In this document: in pieces, positions 54,101 to 63,014 of the stretch
How positions within the stretch are numbered: the first letter of the stretch is position 1
Layout of the letters: the number at the start of each line of letters is the position of its first letter
Notes under the pieces: generated by a model
What the model was told of the DNA's origin: nothing
Seen by the model: the letters and a program-made list of their open reading frames with translations, nothing else
Database searches by the model: none
Source of the DNA: Bradyrhizobium hereditatis
GTDB taxonomy: Bacteria; Pseudomonadota; Alphaproteobacteria; Rhizobiales; Xanthobacteraceae
Assembly: GCF_020329435.1 (NCBI RefSeq)
Contig: NZ_JAGKJK010000001.1
Span: 806,001 to 870,000, forward strand
Direction of reading: 5' to 3'
Length of the DNA: 64,000 bases
Position numbers and translations under genes: made by a program

Positions 54101-56485
54101 TCATTTGAAAGCCAGCTTCATTCCGGCGATGAACGCGCGTGGCGATCCGGCGTAGATCGATCCACCGGTGTTCGCCAATACGGCGGCGGGATTCTGGATG
54201 CCGCCCGCCGTCACCGAATTGGCGATGTTGTTGGCGGAGGCCACGTAGGTCCGGTCGAACACGTTTCTCACTTCGACAAACATGCTCAACGACTTGAAGT
54301 AATCGGACACGAGATCTGTCTTGTAGTGAACGTTGAGATTGACCAGTTCGTAACCCGGCGCCTTCAGGAGATTGGCGTTGTCCATGTAGAACGAATCTTT
54401 CCACTGGACCTCAACGAAGGCTCCGAGACCAGCGAGCGGCCCCCACATCTGTTCATAGCCGAGCCGTGCCGTGAGTTCGTTCGGCGAGATGCCGGGAATC
54501 TTGTTGCCCGCGCGGTTGAAGCTGAACGTTGCGCCGTTGACGATATTCTCGGTGTACTCCGTATAGAACTGGTCGAGATAAGTGTAGGCCGCCGTCAATC
54601 GCCAGCCCGGCAGGAACTGCCAGTCGGCCGCCAGCTCGACGCCGCGATGCTCCGATCGCGGCGCATTGAACGTATAGCTCGCATTCGGCGCGCCGACCTG
54701 GGTCGCCTGGGTCACCAGTTCGTCCTTGAAGAACTCGTAGAATCCCGTCGCGCTGAACCTGAGCGTGCTGTTCGGCCTCCAGTCGAAGCCGATGTCGTAG
54801 CCGATGTTCTTCTGCGTCCTTAGCTGCGTGTTGTTGCCGTTCTGACCGTTCGCGAGAACGAAGAGGTTTCCGACCTGCGGCGTGCCGTAGCCGGTGGCGA
54901 CGCGCGCCCGGAACAGCCACTCCGGATTCAGCTTGTAGAGCAGCGCCAGCTCAGGCGCGGTGTTCTGAAATTGCCGGTCGGCAGACACCAGTCTCGGCGT
55001 CGCCGTCGGCACATTGGGCGTGTTGTAGGCGTAGGGGGTATTGATCCCCTTCAGAAGCGTCGTTTCCCATCCGATCCCGGCGATCGCCGTCAGGTTAGGA
55101 GCCAGTTTGAGTTCTTCGCGCGCGCGGACACCGTAGTTCGTGGTGGAGCTCCAGGTATTGCTTTGCAGAAGGCCGAGCTTCGCATTGCCGCCCGGCATCA
55201 CGTTGCGCGTATCGCTCGACGCGGTCAGCGTGTTGTAGAACGCGCCGAAATACGTCGTCGATTCCATGCCGAGGATTTCGCCCTGCTTGGTCACGTCGCT
55301 CATATAGTTGTAGGACGGGAAATCGCCGATCGCGCTGGTTGCTCCCGTAGGCTGATTGATATTGCGATCGTCGAACACGAACTGGTTGCGCCAGGTCGTC
55401 GTATTGTCGAAATCGTGCTCCCATCTGCCCCCGACGATGGTGCGGCGATCCTCGCGGCCAAGCCCGGCCTGCACGGCGGTGATCGGAGTTCTCGTTCCGT
55501 TGAAGCCGTTGTTGAGGAGATTTACCGAGGCGCAGCCGGCGACGCCGGCCATCTCGCAGCCCACCTGAAAGGGGTTCTGATAGTACTGATTGAGCGACAG
55601 CCGGATCGGCAGCCGTGTATCAAGATTGTTGTTGATGAACTTGACTGTGAAGCGGTCGTCGGGCGTCGCGTGCAGCGTGCCGAGAAAGTTCACGGTTTGG
55701 GTATTGAACCAGCTGTTCTGGATAAATCCGTCGCCGCGCGCGTCGCTGGTAAACAGCGAGTACTCGAAATTGCCGACCTTCTTGCCTGCGGCGAGGTAGT
55801 TGTTGAGATAGCCGAAGCTGCCGTCTTCGACGCCGTATTCGACCCCGTCGATGCTGTGGCCCGGCCGGGTGCGGAAGTTGAGCGCGCCGCCGGTCGCATA
55901 GTTGCCATAGAGCGCCGATGACGGTCCCCGGATGACATCAATCGCGCTGTAGGCCTTGGGATCGATCAGGTCGCTGCGGGACAGCCCGTCCGGCTGGGTG
56001 ACCGGAAAGCCGTCCTCGAAGATCACGAGATTGCGGATGGCAAAACCATTGCGGGCGTTGGAGCCGCGAATCGAGATGCCGATATCGCGCGGCCCGTTGC
56101 CCTGCTTCACCGAGATGCCCGGGCTCTCGCGCAGCACGTCGGCCACGGAGAACGCCGGCCGGTTCTCGAACTGGCTGCGGTCGATGGTGGTTTCGGTCTG
56201 GCCATTGGGTGCCTGGTAAAGCAGCGCGCGCGCCACGCTCGGGGTGATGCCCGCGGTGAGCGACAATGAGGCAGGCGCGGGGTTGGCCGCAGGCGGCCTC
56301 GCCTGCGTCCGACTTGCCGAGCGGACGGCCGGTTTGCGAGCCGCAGGTTTGGCGGCCGTGGCGCGCGGCGCCTCGATGGTGACCGCCGGCAGCGCCGTCT
56401 GGGCGGTCGCGTTCGACGGGTCAAGGGATAGCGCACTGCCGAGCACAAGCAGGCTCGCGCTTCCCAAGGCACGATGGGGGTACAT
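54101..56485 (-). CDS. TonB-dependent outer-membrane receptor, probably for copper or a copper complex
   Basis: 794 codons. It has a signal peptide (MYPHRALGSASLLVLGSALS and on to ATAQ), an Ala/Pro/Lys linker (about 42-75), the plug domain (about 90-220; RPAFSVADVLRESPGISVKQG, DVIRGPSSALYGNYATGGALNF) and a 22-strand barrel ending FIAGMKLAFK. The ligand is inferred only from the neighbouring DUF2946, PCu(A)C and TlpA-like genes. The next gene starts just inside or after its stop, so these are translationally linked. An AGGA ribosome site precedes the start. Confidence 0.92.
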   Translation of the reverse strand: MYPHRALGSASLLVLGSALSLDPSNATAQTALPAVTIEAPRATAAKPAARKPAVRSASRTQARPPAANPAPASLSLTAGITPSVARALLYQAPNGQTETTIDRSQFENRPAFSVADVLRESPGISVKQGNGPRDIGISIRGSNARNGFAIRNLVIFEDGFPVTQPDGLSRSDLIDPKAYSAIDVIRGPSSALYGNYATGGALNFRTRPGHSIDGVEYGVEDGSFGYLNNYLAAGKKVGNFEYSLFTSDARGDGFIQNSWFNTQTVNFLGTLHATPDDRFTVKFINNNLDTRLPIRLSLNQYYQNPFQVGCEMAGVAGCASVNLLNNGFNGTRTPITAVQAGLGREDRRTIVGGRWEHDFDNTTTWRNQFVFDDRNINQPTGATSAIGDFPSYNYMSDVTKQGEILGMESTTYFGAFYNTLTASSDTRNVMPGGNAKLGLLQSNTWSSTTNYGVRAREELKLAPNLTAIAGIGWETTLLKGINTPYAYNTPNVPTATPRLVSADRQFQNTAPELALLYKLNPEWLFRARVATGYGTPQVGNLFVLANGQNGNNTQLRTQKNIGYDIGFDWRPNSTLRFSATGFYEFFKDELVTQATQVGAPNASYTFNAPRSEHRGVELAADWQFLPGWRLTAAYTYLDQFYTEYTENIVNGATFSFNRAGNKIPGISPNELTARLGYEQMWGPLAGLGAFVEVQWKDSFYMDNANLLKAPGYELVNLNVHYKTDLVSDYFKSLSMFVEVRNVFDRTYVASANNIANSVTAGGIQNPAAVLANTGGSIYAGSPRAFIAGMKLAFK

Positions 56486-56579
56486 AAGACATTCCTGACG
56501 CCAGCTCTTTGGCCGGCTTGCTCAACTGAACGAAACTGGCACGACCGCAGGTCGCACCGTTTACGAAGGTCAAGTGAGG

Positions 56580-56951
56580 TCAGGAGATAGATGGAGGCGC
56601 ACGCGCCTGCGCGTGGCTGCCGGCGCGAGCGTTCGCCAGCCGGAAAGCAAAGTCGAACCAAGCCACCCGCTCGGCAACCCGATCGACGTCGATCGCCGCA
56701 GCCTCCGGCACGTCCACCGGCGCGCCGGTCTGCAGCACACTGCAAACCGAACAGCATCCGTCATGGGCGCGGTGGTTGATCTGGTCGGCCTGCCCGGCAC
56801 CGGGCGCGCCATTGCCGTGACAGATCACGGCACCCGCAAACGGATCGGAAGCTGCGATGCTCGCCGCCCAGCACGCGCCGATCGGTGCAAAAATTTGCAC
56901 CACCAGTGCAATCAGGACAATTGGCAGAAACTTCTTCAGCCGCCGGCGCAT
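56580..56951 (-). CDS. DUF2946-family exported Cys/His protein
   Basis: 123 codons. It begins with a basic and hydrophobic signal or anchor (MRRRLKKFLPIVLIALVVQIFAPIGACWAA). The central motif ICHGNG and the later HRAHDGCCSVC carry Cys44, His45, His60, His63, Cys66, Cys67 and Cys70, a likely metal site. DUF2946 genes are commonly found next to copper uptake receptors. It is the first gene of the unit, 94 bases ahead of the receptor, so its upstream region should hold the operon promoter. Confidence 0.85.
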   Translation of the reverse strand: MRRRLKKFLPIVLIALVVQIFAPIGACWAASIAASDPFAGAVICHGNGAPGAGQADQINHRAHDGCCSVCSVLQTGAPVDVPEAAAIDVDRVAERVAWFDFAFRLANARAGSHAQARAPPSIS

Positions 56952-57363
56952 CGCAAACCCATCCGCTTCAGACGTTAATCACCTCTGGAGTCCGAAGTCG
57001 AGGCGAGGTTCCTGGAATTATGTTGCAGCTTCAAGGAGGGATGCAGGCGAAAAACGATGCGTTTTGCAGCATTTGAGAGGCGCCCTACCATGATACCAAG
57101 CCGCGGGCGTAGTGTAGCTAAATCCACAACCGCCAGTAGCACCTTCTCAATCATTTCGCAGAGTGCTGGAATTTTGAACAAACGTTGCTGAAAATGATGA
57201 CAAGACGAAAAAGATGGTCTACCAATTTAAGCTCAGGCTGGCCGAGAGGCAAAGCTTGGTGGTCCAAGTCTCGGGAGGAGCCCTGACGCGCACAAGCAGC
57301 GTCGCCTCGACAATCAAGAGCAAATCTCACATTTCGAGGAAACTAAGGGTCGACACAATTTTT
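56952..57363. other. 460-base divergent intergenic region; possible plus-strand small RNA
   Basis: No convincing coding sequence. An open frame at 57214-57450 runs through the terminator and has no family resemblance. The left part must contain the minus-strand promoter of the copper operon. The right part is relatively AT-rich and ends in a strong plus-strand terminator at 57364-57393. An inverted pair CCTCGA/TCGAGG lies near 57304-57340. These fit either a small RNA or a leader with conditional termination. Confidence 0.45.
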
Positions 57364-57393
57364 GAGCAGGGCTTGGTGCCCTGCTCTTTTTTT
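57364..57393 (+). terminator. strong intrinsic terminator upstream of the globin gene
   Basis: GAGCAGGGC, loop TTGGT, GCCCTGCTC, then seven T. It is oriented for the plus strand only. No plus-strand gene lies upstream for many kilobases, and the globin start is 20 bases downstream. Confidence 0.93.
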
Positions 57394-57412
57394 GCGACGA
57401 TCGCAGACGACA

Positions 57413-57814
57413 ATGGCGGCATCGTCAAATCCAATCGAACGAAGTTTTGAACTGGCCGCGCTGCGCTGCGCGGATCTGACACCGCTGGTCTATCGCCGTC
57501 TGTTCGACGCGCATCCCGAAGCACGCACGATGTTCCGAACCGAGGGCAGCGAGCTCGTCAAGGGCTCGATGCTGGCGATGACGATCGAGGCCATCCTGGA
57601 TTTTGCAGGCGAGCGCAACGGCCATTTCCGCCTGATCACTTCGGAGATTTACTCGCACGATTCCTACGGCACGCCGCGCGAATTGTTCGTCGCGTTCTTC
57701 GGCATCCTTGCGCAGACGCTGCGCGAGGTCATCGGCGCGGACTGGTCTGATGACATCGACGCGGCATGGCGAGAATTGCTCGGCGATATCAAAATTCTCG
57801 TTGCAGCGCAGTGA
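57413..57814 (+). CDS. single-domain globin-like protein
   Basis: 133 codons from the ATG at 57413; earlier starts in frame lie inside the terminator. The chain is all-helical. It has RSFELAALRCADLTPLVYRRLFDAHPEARTMF, as in the A-C helices of flavohaemoglobin-type globins (key part PLVYRRLFDAHPEARTMF). His82 in YSHDSYGTP fits the proximal haem ligand, and the end ADWSDDIDAAWRELLGDI matches helices G-H. There is no reductase domain. It probably binds haem and O2 or NO, but this needs confirmation. The ABC importer starts 153 bases later and may or may not share its transcript. Confidence 0.8.
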   Translation: MAASSNPIERSFELAALRCADLTPLVYRRLFDAHPEARTMFRTEGSELVKGSMLAMTIEAILDFAGERNGHFRLITSEIYSHDSYGTPRELFVAFFGILAQTLREVIGADWSDDIDAAWRELLGDIKILVAAQ

Positions 57815-57967
57815 AGCGACGAGCACCAAAGTCTCCCGACGTTGATTGAGACAGACGATCAAGTCAGCCGGTGGCGCAATCGCGCCGAGTGTGAAAGACT
57901 GCCTCGATCCGCGGTGCGTGCAATCGATGCCGACGGCGATAACAATGACAAAGCGAGGGAGCAAACG

Positions 57968-58987
57968 ATGTCCGGAACTGACAAATCCGTAACGACCAGG
58001 CGCGACCTTCTTCAGGCGGCGGGCGTGGCTGGCGCAGCGAGCGCCCTGCTCGGGGGACTGGCCATAAACCCGGCGCTGGCAGCCGCCGCACGTTCTGAAA
58101 AGCCGCTGAAGGCCGCGTTCTCCAATGCGGGCCTGCAGGCCACCTGGTGCGCGCAAGGCAAGCAGGCGGCGGAATGGTGGGGCAAGCTGTTCAACGTCGA
58201 GGTCACCTGGTTCGACGGTCAGCTCGATGCGGTCAAGCAGCGCGCGGCGATCGATAACATGGCCTCGCAGAAATGGGATTTCGTCGCGATCCAGGCGTTC
58301 GGCATCGGCACGCTGACCCAGCCCGTGCAGAAGATGATCGACGCCGGCATTCCCGTGATCGACATGGACACGCTGATCGCCCCGCTCGACCAGATCAAGG
58401 TTCATTCGTTCCTGGCGCCCGACAATGAGTTCATGGGCGCATCCGTGACGCAGGCGCTCTGCAACGCGATCGGCGGCAAGGGCAAGATCATCATGACGCA
58501 GGGCGCGCTCGGCCACACCGGCGCCCAGGGCCGCGCCAAAGGTTTTCAGTCCGTCGTCAAGCAATTCCCGAACATCGAGGTGCTCGACACCCAGCCCGCG
58601 GACTGGGACGTCTCGAAGACGGCGCGTCTCTGGGAAACCTATCTGACAAAATACCCGCAGATCGATGCGGCCTTCTTCCACAATGACGACATGGCGCTGG
58701 CCGCCTACAACATCATGAAGGCGCGCAACCGCACCAACATCCTGATCGGCGGCGTCGATGCCATGCCGCCGGCGATCCAGGCCGTCAGCGAAGGCCGCAT
58801 GTTCGCGACCGTCCGCAATCCCTCCTGCCGCATCCATGGCGGCGCCATCGTCGCCGGCGTCGCCGCGGTAACTGCGGGCGAGAAGAGCGGCCAGGGCATC
58901 CCGAAGCATGTCATCACGGATGGGCCTGTCGTGACCAAGGCCAACGCGGCCGGCATGCAATGGATGGAGGACCACTTCCTGATCTGA
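57968..58987 (+). CDS. sugar-type ABC transporter substrate-binding protein, Tat-exported
   Basis: 339 codons from the ATG at 57968, behind GAGGGAG. A twin-arginine signal is present (TTRRDLLQAAGVAGAASALLGG, about residues 9-30, ending NPALA). The mature part is a periplasmic-binding protein type I fold of the RbsB/XylF kind: LKAAFSNAGLQATWCAQGKQ, FVAIQAFGIGTL, GIPVIDMDTLI, GQGKIIMTQG-like KGKIIMTQGALGH, AAFFHNDDMALAAYN and IGGVDAMPPAI. Ligands are sugars or related polyols; the nearby mtnK suggests methylthioribose but does not prove it. The three importer genes are contiguous. Confidence 0.93.
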   Translation: MSGTDKSVTTRRDLLQAAGVAGAASALLGGLAINPALAAAARSEKPLKAAFSNAGLQATWCAQGKQAAEWWGKLFNVEVTWFDGQLDAVKQRAAIDNMASQKWDFVAIQAFGIGTLTQPVQKMIDAGIPVIDMDTLIAPLDQIKVHSFLAPDNEFMGASVTQALCNAIGGKGKIIMTQGALGHTGAQGRAKGFQSVVKQFPNIEVLDTQPADWDVSKTARLWETYLTKYPQIDAAFFHNDDMALAAYNIMKARNRTNILIGGVDAMPPAIQAVSEGRMFATVRNPSCRIHGGAIVAGVAAVTAGEKSGQGIPKHVITDGPVVTKANAAGMQWMEDHFLI

Positions 58988-58993
58988 TCCCCC

Positions 58994-60496
58994 ATGCCCT
59001 CGGGACATCAGCCCATCCTCGAACTCAACGACATCACGAAGACCTTCGGCGGCGTCGAGGCGCTTCGTGGTGTCGACTTCGCGCTTTCTCCCGGCGAGAT
59101 CCATGGTCTCGTCGGCGAGAACGGCGCGGGCAAAAGCACGCTGATGAAGATCATCGCCGGCGTGCACGCGGATTTTTCCGGCCGGCTCAAACTGGACGGA
59201 AGGGAAACCCGCTTTCGTTCAGTGCGCGATGCCCACGCGGCCGGCATCGCGATGGTACATCAGGAACTTAGCGTCGCACCCGATCTGTCGGTAGCCGAGA
59301 ACGTTTTTCTGGGCAACCAGCCGACCAATCGCCTCGGCTTCGTGCAATGGCGGCGCATGGCCCGCGAGGCCGGCGAGCAGCTCAAACGCTTCGGCATCGA
59401 CGTCGACCCGATGTCGCGGCTCGGCGACCTCCCGATTGGCCTGCAGCAATTGATCGAGATCGCCCGGGTTCTGTTTTCTGGTGCCCGGATCATCATTCTC
59501 GATGAGCCGACCTCGGCGCTGTCGCCGCCGGAAGTCGAACGCCTGTTTGCGACGCTGAAACGGCTGCGCGAAGAAGGCACCAGCATCGTCTTCATCTCCC
59601 ATTTCATCGAGGACATCCTGCGCGTCTCCGACGTGGTGACGGTGTTCCGCAACGGCAGGAAGGTCGCGGAAGCGAAGGCGGCGGAGACCAGCAAGTCCGC
59701 GCTGATTGAGGCGATGATCGGCAAGGGCCGCGAGGCGCTGGAAGAGACCTACACGCACGACATCATGTTGCCGTCGCCCGCCGAGAAGCCGGTGGTGCTG
59801 AATGCCAGCGGGCTTTCGCTCGCCCGCAGCCTGCGCGATGTTTCCTTCGACGTCCGCGCCGGCGAAGTGCTCGGCATCTACGGCTTCATGGGCTGCGGGC
59901 AGCTCGAGCTGGCGCGAATTCTCTTTGGCAAGCTTAGGCCTGACCAGGGCACGCTGGCGGTCGCTGGCAACCAAAAGACATTCCGCAGCACGGCCGATGC
60001 GCGCCGCGCGGGCATCGCCTTCGTGCCCGAGAGCCGGCGCGACATGCTGTTCCACCAGGAGCCAGTCTACAAGAACATCTCGATCAGCGTTCTCGACCGC
60101 ATCTCATCGCTGCTGCTCAAGCCGTCGCGCGAACGCGAGATCGCCACGCGCCAGGTCGATCAATTGCGGATTCGGCCCGCGGCGGTCGAGCTCGATCTCG
60201 GCATGCTCTCGGGCGGCAATCAGCAGAAGGTGGCGCTGGCGAAATGGCTGAGCTACCCGCCGCGGCTGCTCGTGCTGTGCGAGCCGACCCGCGGCATGGA
60301 TGTCGGCGCCAAGAACGACGTCATCCACATCGTCAGGGACCTGGGCGCCAAGGGGCTCGCCATCATTGTGCTCTCGACCGAGCCGGAGACGGTGCTGTCG
60401 CTTGCCGACCGCGTCCTCGTGCTCAAGCGCGGCGCGGTGGTGCGGGAATTTTCCAACGAACGGATCAGCAAGGACCGCCTGCTCGAAGCGGCGTGA
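58994..60496 (+). CDS. sugar-type ABC transporter ATPase with two nucleotide-binding domains
   Basis: 500 codons, starting six bases after the binding-protein stop. It is an RbsA/MglA-like fusion. Domain 1 has Walker A GENGAGKST (41-49), a signature degraded to LPIGLQQLIEIAR and Walker B IIILDEPTSAL. Domain 2 (from about 265) has the Walker A Lys replaced (GFMGCGQLELAR) but a good signature LSGGNQQKVALAKWL. This asymmetry is usual for carbohydrate uptake-2 (CUT2) transporters, which have one catalytic site. It energises the permease that follows 10 bases downstream. Confidence 0.95.
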   Translation: MPSGHQPILELNDITKTFGGVEALRGVDFALSPGEIHGLVGENGAGKSTLMKIIAGVHADFSGRLKLDGRETRFRSVRDAHAAGIAMVHQELSVAPDLSVAENVFLGNQPTNRLGFVQWRRMAREAGEQLKRFGIDVDPMSRLGDLPIGLQQLIEIARVLFSGARIIILDEPTSALSPPEVERLFATLKRLREEGTSIVFISHFIEDILRVSDVVTVFRNGRKVAEAKAAETSKSALIEAMIGKGREALEETYTHDIMLPSPAEKPVVLNASGLSLARSLRDVSFDVRAGEVLGIYGFMGCGQLELARILFGKLRPDQGTLAVAGNQKTFRSTADARRAGIAFVPESRRDMLFHQEPVYKNISISVLDRISSLLLKPSREREIATRQVDQLRIRPAAVELDLGMLSGGNQQKVALAKWLSYPPRLLVLCEPTRGMDVGAKNDVIHIVRDLGAKGLAIIVLSTEPETVLSLADRVLVLKRGAVVREFSNERISKDRLLEAA

Positions 60497-60506
60497 GGAG
60501 AGCGAC

Positions 60507-61544
60507 ATGACTTCAGGTGAAAGCGTGACCGTCCATGCTTCGGATCGCAAGCGCCCCCACCGGCTTGCTGCGATACTGCGCTCCCAGATGCGCAACATCG
60601 CGCCGTTTCTGACGCTGATCTGCCTGTTCGCTTTCTTCTCCGCCGCGAGTCCCTCGTTCGCGACGCTGGATAATCTCGGCAATATCCTCACCCAGATATC
60701 GGTCACCGGCATCATCGCCGTCGGCCTCACCTTCGTGATCCTGTGCGCAGAGATCGATCTGTCGATCGCCGCCATTGCCAACGTCACCGGCATTGCGGTT
60801 GCTTATTTCACGCTGCAGGAATCCTACGTCAACATCGCCAACGTGCCGATGCCCGGATGGGCCGCGATCCTGCTGGCGCTGGCGCTGTGCGCCCTGCTGG
60901 GCCTCGTCAACGCTTTCGGGCTGACTGTCATCGGCATCCCCTCGTTCATCATGACGCTGGCGATGATGCAGATCGCGGCCGGCATTTCTGCACTACTCGT
61001 GCGCGGGCAGATCGCCTACAAGGTGCCGCCGCTGGTCTCGACGCTCGGATCGACATCGATCGGCGGGATACCTTGGATCGTGATCGTGGCGGCGCTAATG
61101 CTGCTCGGCGGCCACCTGGTGCTGACTTACACGCGCTTCGGCCGCTATGTCTACATGGTCGGGGGAAATCGCGAAGCAGCCGAATATTCCGGCCTCAACG
61201 TCAAACTGATCCTCGGCAGCGTGATGGTAATCTCGGCTGTTTGCGCCGGCATCGGCGGGATGCTCGGGGTCGCGCATTTCGGCAGCGCGCAGCAGAACGA
61301 GTTCGACACTTACCTCCTGGATTCGATTGCCGCCGTCGTGGTCGGCGGCACCAGCCTCTTCGGCGGCCGCGGCGGCATCGGCAACACCATCGTCGGCCTG
61401 TTCGTGCTCGGGGTCCTCAACAACGGGCTCGACCACGTAAACATCGACAGTTTTCTGAAGATCTTGATCCGCGGGCTCATTCTGCTGGCGGCGCTGATCA
61501 TCAACGTCTATGCGCAGCGCTTGCGGGAACGGACGGCCGAATAG
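60507..61544 (+). CDS. sugar-type ABC transporter permease (RbsC-like)
   Basis: 345 codons from the ATG at 60507, eleven bases after the ATPase stop, with GAGGAG upstream. It has 8-10 transmembrane helices. The BPD_transp_2 signature regions are VGLTFVILCAEIDLSIAAIANVTG, GIPSFIMTLAMMQIAAG, YMVGGNREAAEYSGLNV and VVVGGTSLFGGRGGIGNTIVG (the family core is GGTSLFGGRG). Only one permease gene is present, so it should work as a homodimer. It ends convergent to mtnK, with paired palindromes between. Confidence 0.95.
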   Translation: MTSGESVTVHASDRKRPHRLAAILRSQMRNIAPFLTLICLFAFFSAASPSFATLDNLGNILTQISVTGIIAVGLTFVILCAEIDLSIAAIANVTGIAVAYFTLQESYVNIANVPMPGWAAILLALALCALLGLVNAFGLTVIGIPSFIMTLAMMQIAAGISALLVRGQIAYKVPPLVSTLGSTSIGGIPWIVIVAALMLLGGHLVLTYTRFGRYVYMVGGNREAAEYSGLNVKLILGSVMVISAVCAGIGGMLGVAHFGSAQQNEFDTYLLDSIAAVVVGGTSLFGGRGGIGNTIVGLFVLGVLNNGLDHVNIDSFLKILIRGLILLAALIINVYAQRLRERTAE

Positions 61545-61559
61545 CGCCTCGCCATCCGT

Positions 61560-61606
61560 GTCCCGGACGCGGCGCAGCGCATAGTGCTGCGCCGCTGAGC
61601 CGGGAC
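61560..61606. repeat. nested palindrome in the convergent intergenic region, first
   Basis: Outer arms GTCCCGG (61560-61566) and CCGGGAC (61600-61606); inner arms GCGGCGCAGC (61569-61578) and GCTGCGCCGC (61586-61595). This resembles the dispersed Bradyrhizobium intergenic element built on GTCCCGG...CCGGGAC. Confidence 0.85.
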
Positions 61607-61623
61607 CCACCGTCTCTGCACGT

Positions 61624-61686
61624 GGACCCCGGATCAGCAGCGCACCACGCCGCGAAGCGCGGCGTGCTGCACTGCATCCGGGGTCC
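61624..61686. repeat. nested palindrome in the convergent intergenic region, second
   Basis: Outer arms GGACCCCGGAT (61624-61634) and ATCCGGGGTCC (61676-61686), enclosing the inner pair CCACGCCGCG and CGCGGCGTG. It stands between the two convergent transcripts and may stop both. No T tract. Confidence 0.85.
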
Positions 61687-61701
61687 CCTTACCTGAAGCA
61701 A

Positions 61702-63009
61702 TCAGGCAAAATCCGGCCGCCAGCCGCGCACCTTGCGCGCCGCCTTCGTCACGTCGCCGATGCTACGGAACAAGGCCACATCCACCATCATCGCCCGCGC
61801 CAGCCGCAGGCTCCTCGCCTCGCATACCGCCCGCCGCTTCGGATCCTCGATCAATTCGAAATCGATATTGTGTGCGAGCCCCAGAATGCGGCGGATGATT
61901 TTTGCCGCCGAGAAGCCGACCGTGTCCTCGAACAGCCGCGCCATATAAACTTGCCGCTCCGCCTCCAGCCGCGCCGCGCCCGCCTCGCCTTCAAACAGCA
62001 TCACCGGATACGCGTCGCCCTTGGCCTCAATGCGCCACAGCTCCAGGAACTTGCGCGCGAACTCCGTCCACACGCCCTCGATCGTGCCAAGCACCCACGC
62101 CTCGAACGCCCGCCGCTCGCCGGGCGCACGCTCGTGCCCCGACGACGCCAGATAGGCCATCAAGAGATTGGCGATGACGGCGCCAATATCAAAGCCCATG
62201 GGGCCATAGAAGGCGAATTCGGGGTCGATCACCTTCGTCTCGTTTTCCGTCACCATGATCGAGCCGGTGTGAAGGTCGCCATGGATCAGCGCTTCCGGCG
62301 CATTGAGGAATTTCAGTTTCAGCCGCGAGATCGCGACGTGAAGATCGAGGTCCTCGCGGAACGCGGCGGCGGTCGCGTCGAGCCAGGGCGCTGTCCAGCG
62401 ATTCTGCTCGGCCACGCGATAGGGATCGGTGAAGATCAGGTCCTCGGTGATCTTGCAGAGCGCATGGTTGCCCGCGAACGCGGCGATCCCCTCCTTCTTT
62501 TCGGCGGCTGATACCGCGAGATCGGAGGAAAGAAAAAGCGTGCGCGCCAGAAACGTCGTGATGTCCTGGACGAAGCGCGGATAGATCGTGCCGGCCACCA
62601 TCCCCTTGCGCATGATGATGTGCAGCTCGAGCAGCTCCATGACGACGAGCGCAAGCGCGTCGTTGTGGTGCAGCACCGCGGGCACGAGACCGGGCGCCAG
62701 CTGTGCCTGATGCGTCAGCGCCAGATACTCGTAATGCGAGCGCGACAGCGGCAGCGGCCAGCTCTCGCCGACGAGCCGCACGTAAGGCAGCGCCTGCTTG
62801 ACAGCGATACCGCCTGTCGTCCCCTTGACGATGAAGACCAGGTTGAGATTGCCATCGCCGACCTCGCTGATCGACCATGAAGCCGGCGAGCCGCCGAGCC
62901 GGCTGGCGATCTCGGGAAATTTTGCGAGATAATCCCGCAGATCGGCCTCATGAAGGATTCGATATTCGCTCTGTCGCGGATCAGCCAGTGATCGGCGCTG
63001 TGAACTCAT
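61702..63009 (-). CDS. mtnK: 5-methylthioribose kinase
   Basis: 435 codons from the ATG at 63009. The protein-kinase-like fold of MtnK has the N-terminal nucleotide loop SEVGDGNLNLVFIVKG (about 48-63), the catalytic loop LIHGDLHTGSIMV (241-253) and the metal segment VIDPEFAFYGPMGFDIG (260-276). It phosphorylates methylthioribose in the methionine salvage pathway. No mtnA is adjacent within this window. The start codon is preceded by a run of nine G, which acts as a broad ribosome site (63015-63023 on the other strand). Confidence 0.96.
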   Translation of the reverse strand: MSSQRRSLADPRQSEYRILHEADLRDYLAKFPEIASRLGGSPASWSISEVGDGNLNLVFIVKGTTGGIAVKQALPYVRLVGESWPLPLSRSHYEYLALTHQAQLAPGLVPAVLHHNDALALVVMELLELHIIMRKGMVAGTIYPRFVQDITTFLARTLFLSSDLAVSAAEKKEGIAAFAGNHALCKITEDLIFTDPYRVAEQNRWTAPWLDATAAAFREDLDLHVAISRLKLKFLNAPEALIHGDLHTGSIMVTENETKVIDPEFAFYGPMGFDIGAVIANLLMAYLASSGHERAPGERRAFEAWVLGTIEGVWTEFARKFLELWRIEAKGDAYPVMLFEGEAGAARLEAERQVYMARLFEDTVGFSAAKIIRRILGLAHNIDFELIEDPKRRAVCEARSLRLARAMMVDVALFRSIGDVTKAARKVRGWRPDFA

Positions 63010-63014
63010 CGCGG

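Noticed and set aside
57214..57450. A 78-codon plus-strand frame
   Set aside because: It runs through a perfect intrinsic terminator, has no ribosome site and shows no family resemblance.
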